Shown piece after piece: positions 35,985 to 44,970 of a stretch of DNA of 64,000 nt. Both the position numbers and the translations under genes were made by a program. Numbering within the stretch: position 1 is the stretch's first letter; the number at the start of each line of letters is the position of its first letter. Source of the stretch: Oscillatoria acuminata PCC 6304 (GTDB taxonomy: Bacteria; Cyanobacteriota; Cyanobacteriia; Cyanobacteriales; Laspinemataceae); contig NC_019693.1 of the NCBI RefSeq assembly GCF_000317105.1, forward strand, positions 6,139,227 through 6,203,226, written 5' to 3'. The notes under the pieces were generated by a model that saw only the letters and a list, made by a program, of their open reading frames with translations, had not been told where the DNA came from and searched no databases.

Positions 35985-36288
35985 AAATTTACCTCTTCCT
36001 CCCCCTTCCCTAAGAGGGAAGGGGGCTGGGGGGTTAGGTCTCTTTAACAAAGCTGTAAGGGGAAAATTTACCTCTTCCTCCCCCTTCCCTTGTAGGGAAG
36101 GGGGCTGGGGGGTTAGGTCTCTTTAACAAAGCTGTAAGGGGAAAATTTACCTCTTCCTCCCCCTTCCCTAAGAGGGAAGGGGGCTGGGGGGTTAGGTCTC
36201 TTGAACAAAGCTGTAAGGGGAAAATTTACCTCTTCCTCCCCCTTCCCTTGTAGGGAAGGGGGCTGGGGGGTTAGGTCTCTTGAACAAA
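35985..36288. repeat. Four tandem 79-bp repeats containing the family D hairpin
   Basis: Copies start near 35985, 36064, 36143 and 36222, a constant 79-bp period. Each reads AAATTTACCTCTTCCTCC, the CCCTTCCCT(AAGAG or TGTAG)GGAAGGG hairpin, CTGGGGGGTTAGGTCTCTT and AACAAAGCTGTAAGGGG. Copies 1 and 3 have CTAAGAG, copies 2 and 4 CTTGTAG; spacers after 1 and 2 have CTTTAAC, after 3 and 4 CTTGAAC. Confidence 0.9.
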
Positions 36289-36398
36289 AGAGATTCCCGC
36301 GTGCTTTCAGGTAAAAATCATTATTCAGATTATTCCTACATCACTCCCTAACTAAAATTCTGGGAGTGGCTATCGTAACTCACTTATTTTCTAACTTT

Positions 36399-37004
36399 AT
36401 GCTCGATTGGATTACGACCACCATCACCACCTTGAACTATTGGGGCATTGCCCTGTTGATGCTCCTAGAAAATATTATTCCGCCAATTCCCTCGGAACTG
36501 ATTATGCCTTTGGCCGGATTTACGGTGACTCAAGGCAAACTCAATTTTGTCGGGGTAGTCGTTGCCGGAACAATTGGCTCAATTTTGGGGGCATTGCCCT
36601 GGTATTATTTTAGTAGACGAATTGGAGAAAACTCTTTAAAAAACTGGATTAATAAACAGGGTAAATGGTTAACATTGTCCGTAGAAGATATTAATAAATC
36701 CCAAGCATGGTTTAAGAAATATGGGGGAACCGTTGTTTTATTTGGACGGCTGATTCCGGGCATTCGCACCTTTATTTCGGTCCCTGCGGGTTTGCAAGAA
36801 ATGCCCTGGTTACAATTTCTCGGGTATTCCTTGATAGGGTCATTATGCTGGAATCTGCTGCTAACTTATGCCGGTTTTGTGTTGGGCCAGAATTATGGGC
36901 TGGTTGAGCAGTTTTTAGGCCCAGTGGCTGGAGTTGTCCTGGGGGGATTAGCCCTGTTGTTGCTCGTCTGGTTCGTCCAGCGAAAAAAGCAGCAACAGCA
37001 GTAG
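36399..37004 (+). CDS. DedA family membrane protein
   Basis: 201 residues from ATG 36399 (MLDWITTTITTLNYWGIALL); an in-frame GTG at 36366 would add 11 residues and cannot be excluded, since neither start has a clear ribosome site. Membrane segments about 13-33, 44-66, 134-156 and 165-185. The DedA (SNARE-associated/VTT) signature is visible as ENIIPPIPSELIMPLAG and FGRLIPGIRTFISVPAG. The family is linked to lipid scrambling and membrane homeostasis. It is immediately downstream of the 79-bp tandem array. Confidence 0.9.
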   Translation: MLDWITTTITTLNYWGIALLMLLENIIPPIPSELIMPLAGFTVTQGKLNFVGVVVAGTIGSILGALPWYYFSRRIGENSLKNWINKQGKWLTLSVEDINKSQAWFKKYGGTVVLFGRLIPGIRTFISVPAGLQEMPWLQFLGYSLIGSLCWNLLLTYAGFVLGQNYGLVEQFLGPVAGVVLGGLALLLLVWFVQRKKQQQQ

Positions 37005-37060
37005 CCCAAATTTTTCCCGGGTGCAGCTAACACAGAAGATAATCCAGCCCGTTAGAAAAA

Positions 37061-37651
37061 CTAAGCATCACTCTCGACGAGGTGACGAATCACTCGACAG
37101 GGGTTTCCCGCAGCAACAACCCGGGGTGGCACATCTCGCGTCACGACACTGCCCGCGCCAATGGTAGCGCCATCTCCAATGGTAACTCCCGGACAGATAA
37201 TCGCACCTCCGCCAATCCAAACATCGCTCCCAATTTCCACGGGCAAAGCAGACTCCCATCCGTCTCGTCGTTGGGTGGGATTGAGCGGATGAGTGGCGGT
37301 GTAGATTTGCACTTTCGGTCCAATCAGGACGCGATCGCCCAGTCGGACCCGATTGCAGTCCAGAATCACACAATCATAATTGATGAACAGGCGCTCTCCG
37401 GCAACAATATTAAACCCATAGTCGCATCGAAATGGTGGCTTAACTTCAGACCCGATGCCGATCGCTCCAAACAGTTCTTGAATGAGAGATTGTCGTTCTA
37501 GGGTGGCATCAGGACCGGAGAGATTGAAAGTATGTAAGATGCGTTGCGATCGCTCAAGTAACTCCACCAATTCCGGGTCGGTTGCCAGATAAAGTTCCCC
37601 TGCCAGCATTCTTTCACGCATCGATTTCTCTGCTTTCGATGGATTCATCAT
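37061..37651 (-). CDS. Maltose/galactoside O-acetyltransferase-type left-handed beta-helix protein
   Basis: 196 residues. The N-terminal helical part (SMRERMLAGELYLATDPELV) matches the Maa/LacA/NodL group, followed by hexapeptide repeats (about 85-190) with the catalytic-type histidine in YTATHPLNPTQR, then IGGGAIICPGVTIGDGATIGAGSVVTRDVP. It should transfer acetyl from acetyl-CoA to a sugar hydroxyl in the cytoplasm; the acceptor is unknown. Convergent with the DedA gene. Confidence 0.9.
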   Translation of the reverse strand: MMNPSKAEKSMRERMLAGELYLATDPELVELLERSQRILHTFNLSGPDATLERQSLIQELFGAIGIGSEVKPPFRCDYGFNIVAGERLFINYDCVILDCNRVRLGDRVLIGPKVQIYTATHPLNPTQRRDGWESALPVEIGSDVWIGGGAIICPGVTIGDGATIGAGSVVTRDVPPRVVAAGNPCRVIRHLVESDA

Positions 37652-38269
37652 GGGTTATTTCTCAACGATATAGGCCCTATCCCTAAGCTATTTTAAATCG
37701 TTCCGATGCTTCTTAGATGCCAACTCGACAATTCTATTATCCTCTCTCACATGAGAACCCCACTTTTGGAAACGAAATCAACGGCTATTCTGTTAGGGAC
37801 TGACTCACCCTCACCCAGATAGGTTTACCAAAGCGGTGATGAACTCGACTCGAATGTTGAGTTTAAAGGTGAGACTTGACTGCGATCGGGTAACTCTAAC
37901 GGTTCATCTCAAAGGAGCTATTCAGGGGGTGACTACAGGGCTCATCTCAGGAAAAGAGACCTAACCCCCCAGCCCCCTTCCCTACAAGGGAAGGGGGAGA
38001 AAGAAATTAATTCCCCTCAAAGGAGCTATTTAGGGGGTGACTACAGGGCTCATCTCAGGAAAAGAGACCTAACCCCCCAGCCCCCTTCCCTACAAGGGAA
38101 GGGGGAGAAAGAAATTAATTCCCCCCTTCCCTTGAAGGGAAGGGGGGCAGGGGGGTTAGGTCCGACTGGTTTTTAGGCAAAATTTAGATGCTCCCATTCC
38201 TATATTTTAACGAACAGGTTTGGACCACTGCCATTTAAAATGGGGTAGTTAGAGGGAGTATTCTTAAAA
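37652..38269. repeat. Spacer with a tandem duplicated family D element
   Basis: A 108-bp unit (GGAGCTATT(C/T)AGGGGGTG.. through GGGGGAGAAAGAAATTAATT) occurs twice, from about 37911 to 38125. The second copy continues into the usual family D right half, ending TTTAGATGCTCCC at 38195. The 250 bases before 37911 show nothing. Confidence 0.85.
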
Positions 38270-38746
38270 ATGGCCATAGAAATTGAACGGAAATTTTTAG
38301 TCAAAAATCAAGCATGGCGATCGCTGGGGGTGGGAACTCCCTATCGACAAGGTTATATTGCCAATAGTCAGGGTCGATCGGTGCGGGTGCGCCAGGTGGG
38401 GAATCAAGGCTATCTCACTATTAAAGGCCCTTCCCAGGGCAATTCTCGTCCCGAGTTCGAGTACCCTATTCCCCTAGAAGATGTTCAATTTATGTTAGAG
38501 CATCTGTGCACTCCCCCCTTAATTGAAAAAACCCGCTATAAAATCAAATGGGGAGAGTTACTCTGGGAAGTAGATGAATTTTTGGGGGAAAATCAAGGCT
38601 TAGTTGTGGCCGAAGTTGAACTGACTGATGAACATCAAGTTGTAGAATTGCCCGAGTGGATTGGTCAAGAAGTCTCGGATGACCCGCGCTACTTTAATGT
38701 CAATTTGTCCACTTATCCCTATTCTCAGTGGACCGCAGGAAACTGA
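38270..38746 (+). CDS. CYTH domain protein (triphosphate-processing tunnel enzyme)
   Basis: 158 residues, a single CYTH domain. The signature EIERKFLV (3-10) opens the tunnel; RQGYI, VRVRQVG, LTIKGP, EKTRYKI, WEVDEFLG and VAEVEL supply the alternating charged strands that bind triphosphate and Mg. Bacterial relatives are inorganic triphosphatases, while class IV adenylate cyclases share the fold; length and motifs fit a triphosphatase better. Confidence 0.92.
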   Translation: MAIEIERKFLVKNQAWRSLGVGTPYRQGYIANSQGRSVRVRQVGNQGYLTIKGPSQGNSRPEFEYPIPLEDVQFMLEHLCTPPLIEKTRYKIKWGELLWEVDEFLGENQGLVVAEVELTDEHQVVELPEWIGQEVSDDPRYFNVNLSTYPYSQWTAGN

Positions 38747-38913
38747 ATGTGACTGCAATGGGACAAAAGAGCGATCGCCAGAGTGCAAGGAAATCGATGG
38801 ATTTGTCGGTTTTTTCTGGGCGATCGGCCTGAAATGTCTTAAAAATAGCTTAAAAAGGTGTCACTTACTTGTAGACTAGGGATTTAATCAGACGGCTTTC
38901 CCAGGGACAAAAC

Positions 38914-39393
38914 ATGGATGTTAAAGAACTCGTTGATCGCTATGCCGCAGGAGACCGAACATTTTCCGAAATCGACCTCAGCAAAGCTGACTTACAACAA
39001 GTTGACCTGAGTCAGTGCAACTTCAATGGAGCCAACTTAAGTGGGTGTGATCTGCGCGGTGCGGATCTGCGGCAGGCATCTTTAGCTGAAGCGAATTTGA
39101 GTTGGGCCAATTTAGAAGGTGCTCATCTGTTGGAAGCGTCTCTCAATGGGGCGAATTTAGAAGGGGCGAATTTGAATAAAGCCCTCCTTGATGGCGCTAA
39201 TCTTTTTGGGGCAAATTTGACTCGCGCTGATTTACGAGGTGCGGATTTAAAAATGGCGGATTTAACGGAAGCGGACCTCAGTTTTGCCAACCTGGACGGG
39301 GCGAATTTATGGGGTGCATATTTAACTGGGACCAAGGTCAAATATGCGATCGGTCTGCAAACGGTGAATCCCCCGGATGATGAATCCGAATAG
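38914..39393 (+). CDS. Pentapeptide repeat protein
   Basis: 159 residues. After a short N-terminal helix (MDVKELVDRYAAGDRTFSEI) almost the whole chain consists of A(D/N)L.(G/E/Q) pentapeptides (about 20-145), roughly 24 copies, giving a continuous right-handed beta-helical rod. No signal peptide, so cytoplasmic. Function unknown; some relatives mimic DNA or bind gyrase, but nothing here indicates that. Confidence 0.9.
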   Translation: MDVKELVDRYAAGDRTFSEIDLSKADLQQVDLSQCNFNGANLSGCDLRGADLRQASLAEANLSWANLEGAHLLEASLNGANLEGANLNKALLDGANLFGANLTRADLRGADLKMADLTEADLSFANLDGANLWGAYLTGTKVKYAIGLQTVNPPDDESE

Positions 39394-39506
39394 GGCGATC
39401 GCCTCTCGAAATCATCCCCCGGCGATCGCCCCAAGTTCACCCTATAGACGCCCCATTTTTGCGTCGTTCCAGGGCATTTTCCGGGACCGAACCCTTCTTA
39501 ATCAGC

Positions 39507-40403
39507 TTAATAGGGCGGTTCCGGATACTCAAACTCATCCTCATACACATAAGCCTGATTATTGACCGGATTTGTGGGAGTAGATGCTTCTCTTGTTTGC
39601 GCTTCTACTTTGATGATTTCCTGACCAAAATCTTTATAATCCTCAAAAGTTTCACAAATCAAATTAGACTCTTCTGAATTCGACGGAATCATATAATCGG
39701 CTAAGTTGCTGGAGGTGGGATGTTCATAATCGATGGTATCTGCCACCCATGCCGTATTGCTACCTATGCCTTTTTCCACCGCCTCAAAGGTCGGGCAGAA
39801 AATCCCGTGAGCATGAAACAGCGGGCCTTTTGCTGAAAAGACTTGTCCGCGAAAATCTGCATAAGCCTGTTCCAACTCCGCAGTAAATCCGGTCAGTTCT
39901 CCCATTTTTGAGGAGCGATAAGCAATCCCAAATCCGGCTCCAACTGACCCACTTAAGGTCAAGCGTAAGGGCGTTTGATGGAGTAATTTTTGGTCTTGTC
40001 CCACCAAAAAAATCAGATAGCGGGTGAAGGTTTTATATTTGGGGCGATCGGCTTTATATTCTTCAGAAAAATCTGAAAATCGTCCTAAAATGTCGCCACT
40101 TATCCGGTCTTTGACACAAAGCGGACCCCGGCGCACAATCAGCATTCTGGGTGTGGTCGTCATCAGCAGGGTTTTGGTCTCCCCTGTACTAAATTCATGT
40201 TCCACGGGTTGCCAATTTTCATCCGGCGTAAACCCCGATGCCTTGGCTTGATCCAGTTTAATGGCTAACCCATAGGGTTTGAGTCCATCCAGATGCAAGG
40301 TGGGGTTAATCATCTGACACCAAGGCAATAATTTAGATGGGGGTGCCTTAAATTTTTCATCCTCGAAATCAAAGGTGGGGGAAGGGGTCATGGTTCTTGT
40401 CAT
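39507..40403 (-). CDS. Conserved cyanobacterial hypothetical protein (possibly DUF5895)
   Basis: 298 residues, soluble. The opening FDFEDEKFKAPPSKLLPWCQMINP and the central GRFSDFSEEYKADRPKYKTFTRYLIFLVG are strongly protein-like and resemble a family I recall only from cyanobacteria, perhaps DUF5895; that assignment is from memory and uncertain. The C-terminal 60 residues are acidic and Thr/Pro-rich and look disordered (ending EDEFEYPEPPY). No catalytic motif is evident. It borders a WD40 gene and two further hypotheticals, a setting like accessory cargo. Confidence 0.7.
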   Translation of the reverse strand: MTRTMTPSPTFDFEDEKFKAPPSKLLPWCQMINPTLHLDGLKPYGLAIKLDQAKASGFTPDENWQPVEHEFSTGETKTLLMTTTPRMLIVRRGPLCVKDRISGDILGRFSDFSEEYKADRPKYKTFTRYLIFLVGQDQKLLHQTPLRLTLSGSVGAGFGIAYRSSKMGELTGFTAELEQAYADFRGQVFSAKGPLFHAHGIFCPTFEAVEKGIGSNTAWVADTIDYEHPTSSNLADYMIPSNSEESNLICETFEDYKDFGQEIIKVEAQTREASTPTNPVNNQAYVYEDEFEYPEPPY

Positions 40404-40617
40404 ATTAATTGCTTCTCATTCAGTTTACCGGGTCTCGTGATTGTGAAAAGGTGACGGTCTATCTCAGGGTCAACTCGATATAGTAGAATACGGGATGAGT
40501 CAATTGGGGTTCTTGATCCAGATCGAACCGATCGCTTGAGCAGCTCTAGCATTCATCGATTGCACCCTTGAACTCGATACTCTGAAAAATTTAAGATTTT
40601 CGCGATCGCCAACGTTC

Positions 40618-41538
40618 ATGATCAACCCCCCTTCTACCTGGACCTGTAGCCACACCCTCACCGCTCATTCTGCCGCCATCCTCGACCTGGCTTTTAGTCC
40701 CGATGGACATACTTTAGCCAGTGCCTCTCTCGATACTACTATTGTCCTGTGGAATCCCCACACCGGCGAGGAAGGTCAGACCCTAATCGGTCATACGGAC
40801 TTTGTGAATTCTATTGCCTTCCGCAGTGATGGTAAAGTCCTCATCAGTGGGTCCCTCGACCAAACCCTGCGAATCTGGTCGATTCAGACTGGGGAGGTCA
40901 CCCGGACTCTCTCAGGTCATCGCAAACCTATCGAATCCGTCGCCATTTCCCCCAATGGTCAAACCTTAGCCAGTGGCAGTTGGGACCGCACGATTAAACT
41001 CTGGGACGCGAATACGGGTCAGGCTTTGCAAACGCTCAGGGGTCATGAAAAACCCACGGTTACTGTGGCATTTAGTCCCGATGGCAGGGCTTTAGTCAGT
41101 GGCAGTTGGGACCGCACGATTAAACTCTGGAATGTGGCGATCGGGGAAAGTTATCGCACCATTCAGGCTCATTCTAATCCGATTGAATCGGTCAAATTCA
41201 GCCCCGATGGAGAAATGTTAGCCAGCAGCAGTCTCGATTCAACGGTGAAACTTTGGAAGACCCAAACGGGGGAATTAATCCATACTTTAACTGGACATAC
41301 TGATGGAATTCGCTCCGTCGCTTTTAGTCCCGATGGTCGCTATTTAGCCAGTGCCAGCAGTGATAAAACCATTAAAATTTGGGCGGTAGAAACTGGGGAA
41401 GAATTGGCCACCCTGGGCGATCATTCCAGTTATGTGTTTGCGATCGCCTTCAGTCCCGATGGACAAACTTTAGCCACGGGTGGCGATGATAAAACCATTA
41501 AACTCTGGCGCGCTCATCCCCCCTACCCAAGGCCCTAA
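40618..41538 (+). CDS. Seven-bladed WD40 repeat protein
   Basis: 306 residues that consist of nothing but seven WD40 repeats, each of 42 residues with GH....(S/T)VAFSPDG..LASGS.D.TIKLW. Blades 3 and 4 share identical SGSWDRTIKLW segments, indicating recent internal duplication. One blade set closes a full propeller, so the gene is complete. It is probably an adaptor; no enzymatic domain is fused. No signal peptide. Confidence 0.93.
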   Translation: MINPPSTWTCSHTLTAHSAAILDLAFSPDGHTLASASLDTTIVLWNPHTGEEGQTLIGHTDFVNSIAFRSDGKVLISGSLDQTLRIWSIQTGEVTRTLSGHRKPIESVAISPNGQTLASGSWDRTIKLWDANTGQALQTLRGHEKPTVTVAFSPDGRALVSGSWDRTIKLWNVAIGESYRTIQAHSNPIESVKFSPDGEMLASSSLDSTVKLWKTQTGELIHTLTGHTDGIRSVAFSPDGRYLASASSDKTIKIWAVETGEELATLGDHSSYVFAIAFSPDGQTLATGGDDKTIKLWRAHPPYPRP

Positions 41539-41556
41539 CCCTCATTCATCCGAAAG

Positions 41557-42405
41557 CTATTCCCTCGCTTTATCCCGCTTAATCTGCTGTTCTCCTTCCG
41601 CCTCCAAATATTCATAATTTGGATAGTCGGTAATCGGGGCCTGGGTTTGAGCCTCGATTCCCTCTTGGGTCAATAGGGTTTTCAAACCCCCCACAACTCC
41701 TGCTACTAACGCATTATAATTCCCCACCGCCTGACTGAGATTTTGGGAGTTACGGCTGTCCCAATATCCTCCTTCATCATACACCGATTCTAAAATTTCT
41801 AGGTCTTGGGCGACATCTAACAGTTGAATAACTAATTCGTGACATTTAAGAAAGTTTTTTATTCCGCCATATTCCGGATTGCTGGCATACTGGGTTTTGC
41901 AGAAATTGGACCAAGACCAATGGGGTAAATTCGTGGGAATAGTGCGAATCTCTACTTTGGTCTCATCTATTTTTCCCGTTCTTTTTTCCTCAAGTTTTAT
42001 TTTGAAATCCTCCCATCCCCAGGGTTTTATCTCCTTCGGGTCGGCACCGGGTTCAGGTTTTCTGAGTTTGATTTGCGTCGTTTCTGGAAACAGGGCGAGT
42101 CCAAAATTCGCAGATTCACATCCTTTTCCCGGCAATACTGTAAAGGCAATCAACTGCACTGGGTCTACAAAAAAGTAGGAGTTTTCATATTCTATTCCCC
42201 GGGCTGCCTGTAAGTGTAAAAACCGATGGAGGTCCTCCATTTGATTTCGCTGATCTCGGCAGGGTTCCCCGACTAATTCCACCACTTCACTCACTTCCTC
42301 AAAGGGTAAGTTCATCGCCGCTTGGTGCAATGCGTGGATTTTTTCCCGGGCGAGTTGAATGGAGTTCGAGCCTAAATCAAAATCATAACTGATAGTTAGC
42401 CCCAT
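41557..42405 (-). CDS. Conserved hypothetical protein
   Basis: 282 residues, soluble, rich in Glu/Lys with clear secondary-structure periodicity (ISYDFDLGSNSIQLAREKIHALHQAA.., SYFFVDPVQLIAFTVLPGKG.., WSWSNFCKTQYAS). No known domain was recognised. It converges on the WD40 gene with an 18-base gap. The following pRiA4b-like gene (42633-43202) is on the same strand upstream, so these two may form a transcript. Confidence 0.65.
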   Translation of the reverse strand: MGLTISYDFDLGSNSIQLAREKIHALHQAAMNLPFEEVSEVVELVGEPCRDQRNQMEDLHRFLHLQAARGIEYENSYFFVDPVQLIAFTVLPGKGCESANFGLALFPETTQIKLRKPEPGADPKEIKPWGWEDFKIKLEEKRTGKIDETKVEIRTIPTNLPHWSWSNFCKTQYASNPEYGGIKNFLKCHELVIQLLDVAQDLEILESVYDEGGYWDSRNSQNLSQAVGNYNALVAGVVGGLKTLLTQEGIEAQTQAPITDYPNYEYLEAEGEQQIKRDKARE

Positions 42406-42632
42406 AATGTTAAGTCCTGATGGATAAGAAGGTCAAAGGTCCTCAATCTGATTTGTTAATTGTAGGCGATCGCCCTCAATTTTGCCCAATCCCGGATCAG
42501 TCTCTCTGTTGCCTTTCCTTTCAGGTCATCTTCCCCCTTCTCCCACAGCCGTTTTGTCAGGGTATGTTAAAATTTACCCTGACAAGACGCCCAGAGGAAT
42601 TGTTGAGTCTATTTCCCCAACCTGAAGCGGAT

Positions 42633-43202
42633 CTATCGAATCCCTTTGAGATGTCGATTCACTTCATTGAGTTCAAATACCTCGGGGTCAAAATCGTCCT
42701 TCACCCATTCCCGGGTTTCTGCATAGTCTGGATCTTCAGGATTTTTGAGGATTTCTAACACCTCGGCATAGCCACGAATTCCGCCACATTCTTCTGGAGG
42801 ACAAGCGCGATCGCCTGCTACACACCGGGGATAATGTACCCCAGGAGTCGGTTCCAGAATTTTTTCTACCGTAATTTCATGCATCCAGCTATCATCTAAA
42901 TTATATTCATAGAGAAAGCTGGCATTTTCTTCTGGCACTAATTCATCTAATCTCGCCCTGCGCTCGGTTTTCATTTCTAAACCATATTCCGGGTGAGATT
43001 GACCATAACAAGTCCCATCAATGGTGAATTGATGTAAATGAGTATTTCCCCATCCCATCACCACTTGTAAAATCCGCTGGAGTTTATACAGGGTAATGTG
43101 ACTGCGGACTTGAATCTCCCGCCAAATTAGCGGTTCACTTTCTTTGATGGTGACTTTTAGCTGATAAATTGACTCATGCTCGTTGGGTTTTGTCTGGTTC
43201 AT
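42633..43202 (-). CDS. Plasmid pRiA4b ORF-3 family protein
   Basis: 189 residues. YQLKVTIKESEPLIWREIQV, LQRILQVVMGWGNTHLHQF and FLYEYNLDDSWMHEITVEKI are the signatures of the pRiA4b ORF-3 family (PF07929). A CPPEECGG motif (about 138-145) with Cys at CVAGDRACPPEECGG suggests a metal or structural site. The function of the family is unknown; it is common on plasmids and genomic islands. Confidence 0.9.
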   Translation of the reverse strand: MNQTKPNEHESIYQLKVTIKESEPLIWREIQVRSHITLYKLQRILQVVMGWGNTHLHQFTIDGTCYGQSHPEYGLEMKTERRARLDELVPEENASFLYEYNLDDSWMHEITVEKILEPTPGVHYPRCVAGDRACPPEECGGIRGYAEVLEILKNPEDPDYAETREWVKDDFDPEVFELNEVNRHLKGIR

Positions 43203-43575
43203 GGCGATCCAACCGGGTTAACTTTTAGTTAGGCATCGTTTGCGTGCTGTTAACCGATAATCATAAAGAGCCGTCGCTCTAAAACGTTAAAATAGCAACA
43301 AACACTTGTCCTCTAATATATTATCATGGTCATCCAATCAAACTTGATGCAAATTGTTAAGTTTTAAGAAATCAACCCACTGACCAAACTGATTGAGAGA
43401 CAGTAGAAACCGGGCTGCTTTCCAAACTATCTCCCCATTAGCACCCAATCAGGACCAGAAACCGGGTTTCTCGTCTTCTCACCGGAATTCCCTCCCATCA
43501 GTCCGGCAGGAAGTGGTCCGGGAGTCTGAAATAATGACGATATGCCTGTATCTGCGATCGCCTCCTAAAACCCTC
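43203..43575. other. Spacer upstream of pdxA with AGAAACCGGGTTTCT copies
   Basis: 373 bases with AGAAACCGGGCTGC at 43405 and AGAAACCGGGTTTCTC at 43457, a direct pair. No gene is supported; the in-frame extension of pdxA through this stretch is repeat sequence. Confidence 0.6.
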
Positions 43576-44628
43576 ATGGAAACCCAATCCTCAACCCCCA
43601 ACCGTCCCCATCTCGCCGTCACCCTGGGAGACCCTGCCGGAATCGGTCCGGAAGTCATCCTCAAAGCCCTAGCAGACCCGGAAATCGCTCAAAATTGTCA
43701 AATCACCCTCGTTGGCAGTCGGAAACTGCTGCAAGGGTGCTATCAACAACTCAAATCCCAGACAGCGATCGCCGATCCTGAACAGTTTCTCATCCTGGAT
43801 ATTGACCTCAACCAAGAGGCGATCGCCGTGGGGACCGGCAATGCCGCATCCGGTGGCGCTAGTTTTGCTTATATGCAAGCGGCGATCGCCCGCACCCTTG
43901 CCGGAGACTACCAGGCGATCGTGACCGGACCCATCGCCAAAACCTGCTGGAAAGCTGCCGGACATCCCTATCCCGGACAAACCGAACTCCTCGCCGAAAG
44001 TGCCCAAATCAAACGCTTCGGAATGCTATTCGTCGCCCAATCTCCCCACAGCCGCTGGACCCTCCGCACCCTCCTCGCCACCACTCATATCCCCCTGCGC
44101 CAAGTCCCCGATGCCCTCACCCCGGAACTGCTCACCTGGAAACTAGACCTCTTAATCGAATGCTTGCGCCAAGACTTCGGCATCCTCACCCCGCGCATCG
44201 CCATCTCGGGACTCAACCCCCACAGTGGAGAAAACGGACAACTTGGAACCGAAGAAAAAGACTGGTTAATTCCCTGGATTAAACAACAACAAATCATCCA
44301 TCCGCAAGCCACAATCGATGGACCAATCCCCCCAGATACCCTCTGGGTCAAACCGGGTCAAGCCTGGTTTGGAACCGCTACCAATGCCCATGATGCCTAT
44401 CTCGCCCTCTACCATGATCAAGGCTTAATTCCTGTTAAATTAATGGCCTTTGATCAAGCGGTTAACACCACCATCGGTTTACCCTTTATCCGCACCTCCC
44501 CGGACCACGGTACAGCCTTCGATATCGCCGGTCAAGGGATCGCCGATTGTGCGAGTATGAAATCAGCGTTAGGGTTAGCTGCGGAGTTAGGAAGTCAGAG
44601 AATGGGTGGGGGTGAAATATTAAGTTAA
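43576..44628 (+). CDS. pdxA: 4-hydroxythreonine-4-phosphate dehydrogenase
   Basis: 350 residues from ATG 43576 ([20 protein letters not shown]); the frame is open further upstream but only through repeats. [11 protein letters not shown] is the N-terminal signature; [20 protein letters not shown] and [11 protein letters not shown] carry the metal-binding histidines and aspartate, and [14 protein letters not shown] closes the site. It oxidises 4-phosphohydroxythreonine in DXP-dependent pyridoxal phosphate synthesis, one step before PdxJ, encoded at 59 kb. Confidence 0.95.
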   Translation: METQSSTPNRPHLAVTLGDPAGIGPEVILKALADPEIAQNCQITLVGSRKLLQGCYQQLKSQTAIADPEQFLILDIDLNQEAIAVGTGNAASGGASFAYMQAAIARTLAGDYQAIVTGPIAKTCWKAAGHPYPGQTELLAESAQIKRFGMLFVAQSPHSRWTLRTLLATTHIPLRQVPDALTPELLTWKLDLLIECLRQDFGILTPRIAISGLNPHSGENGQLGTEEKDWLIPWIKQQQIIHPQATIDGPIPPDTLWVKPGQAWFGTATNAHDAYLALYHDQGLIPVKLMAFDQAVNTTIGLPFIRTSPDHGTAFDIAGQGIADCASMKSALGLAAELGSQRMGGGEILS

Positions 44629-44970
44629 AGCTCATGATTGGCAAAAATAATTAAACTGGACCGCGCCAGCGGGTCATTCTATAAGGGGATTGCAAAATAT
44701 AAATCATCCAACCGTTCAACTGAAAGAAGTGTAGGGGCGCAATGCTTGCGCCCCAGGGGCCTGCGCATTGCGCCCCTACACATATAGCGGTTCTCAGGAA
44801 TATATAATACAGCCCTCACCCCAAACCGTCGGCGGCCCAGAAAGGGCCGCCATCGGATTTGGTATGAATTCAATTTTCACAACCTTTGCCGCCGCCTCCA
44901 ACCAGCGGATACCCGGTTAATGATGGACGGAGGTGAGATCATGACTACAGTCGGAACTTTGAACCGTATC
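44629..44970. repeat. Spacer with a 3'-truncated family A element (44682-44780)
   Basis: TAAGGGGATTGCAAAATATA starts the element at 44682, followed by CATCCAACCGTTCAACTGAA and the GTAGGGGCGCAATGC palindrome; the right end is replaced by ATATAGCGGTTCTC, also seen at about 18198. The rest of the gap holds no gene. Confidence 0.75.

Noticed and set aside
35985-36288. Possible CRISPR array (regularly spaced repeats)
   Set aside because: The whole 79-bp unit is repeated, including the would-be spacers, and no cas genes are nearby.
42420-42758. 112-codon open frame (+) overlapping the pRiA4b ORF-3 gene
   Set aside because: Antisense to a clearly conserved gene and without a family.
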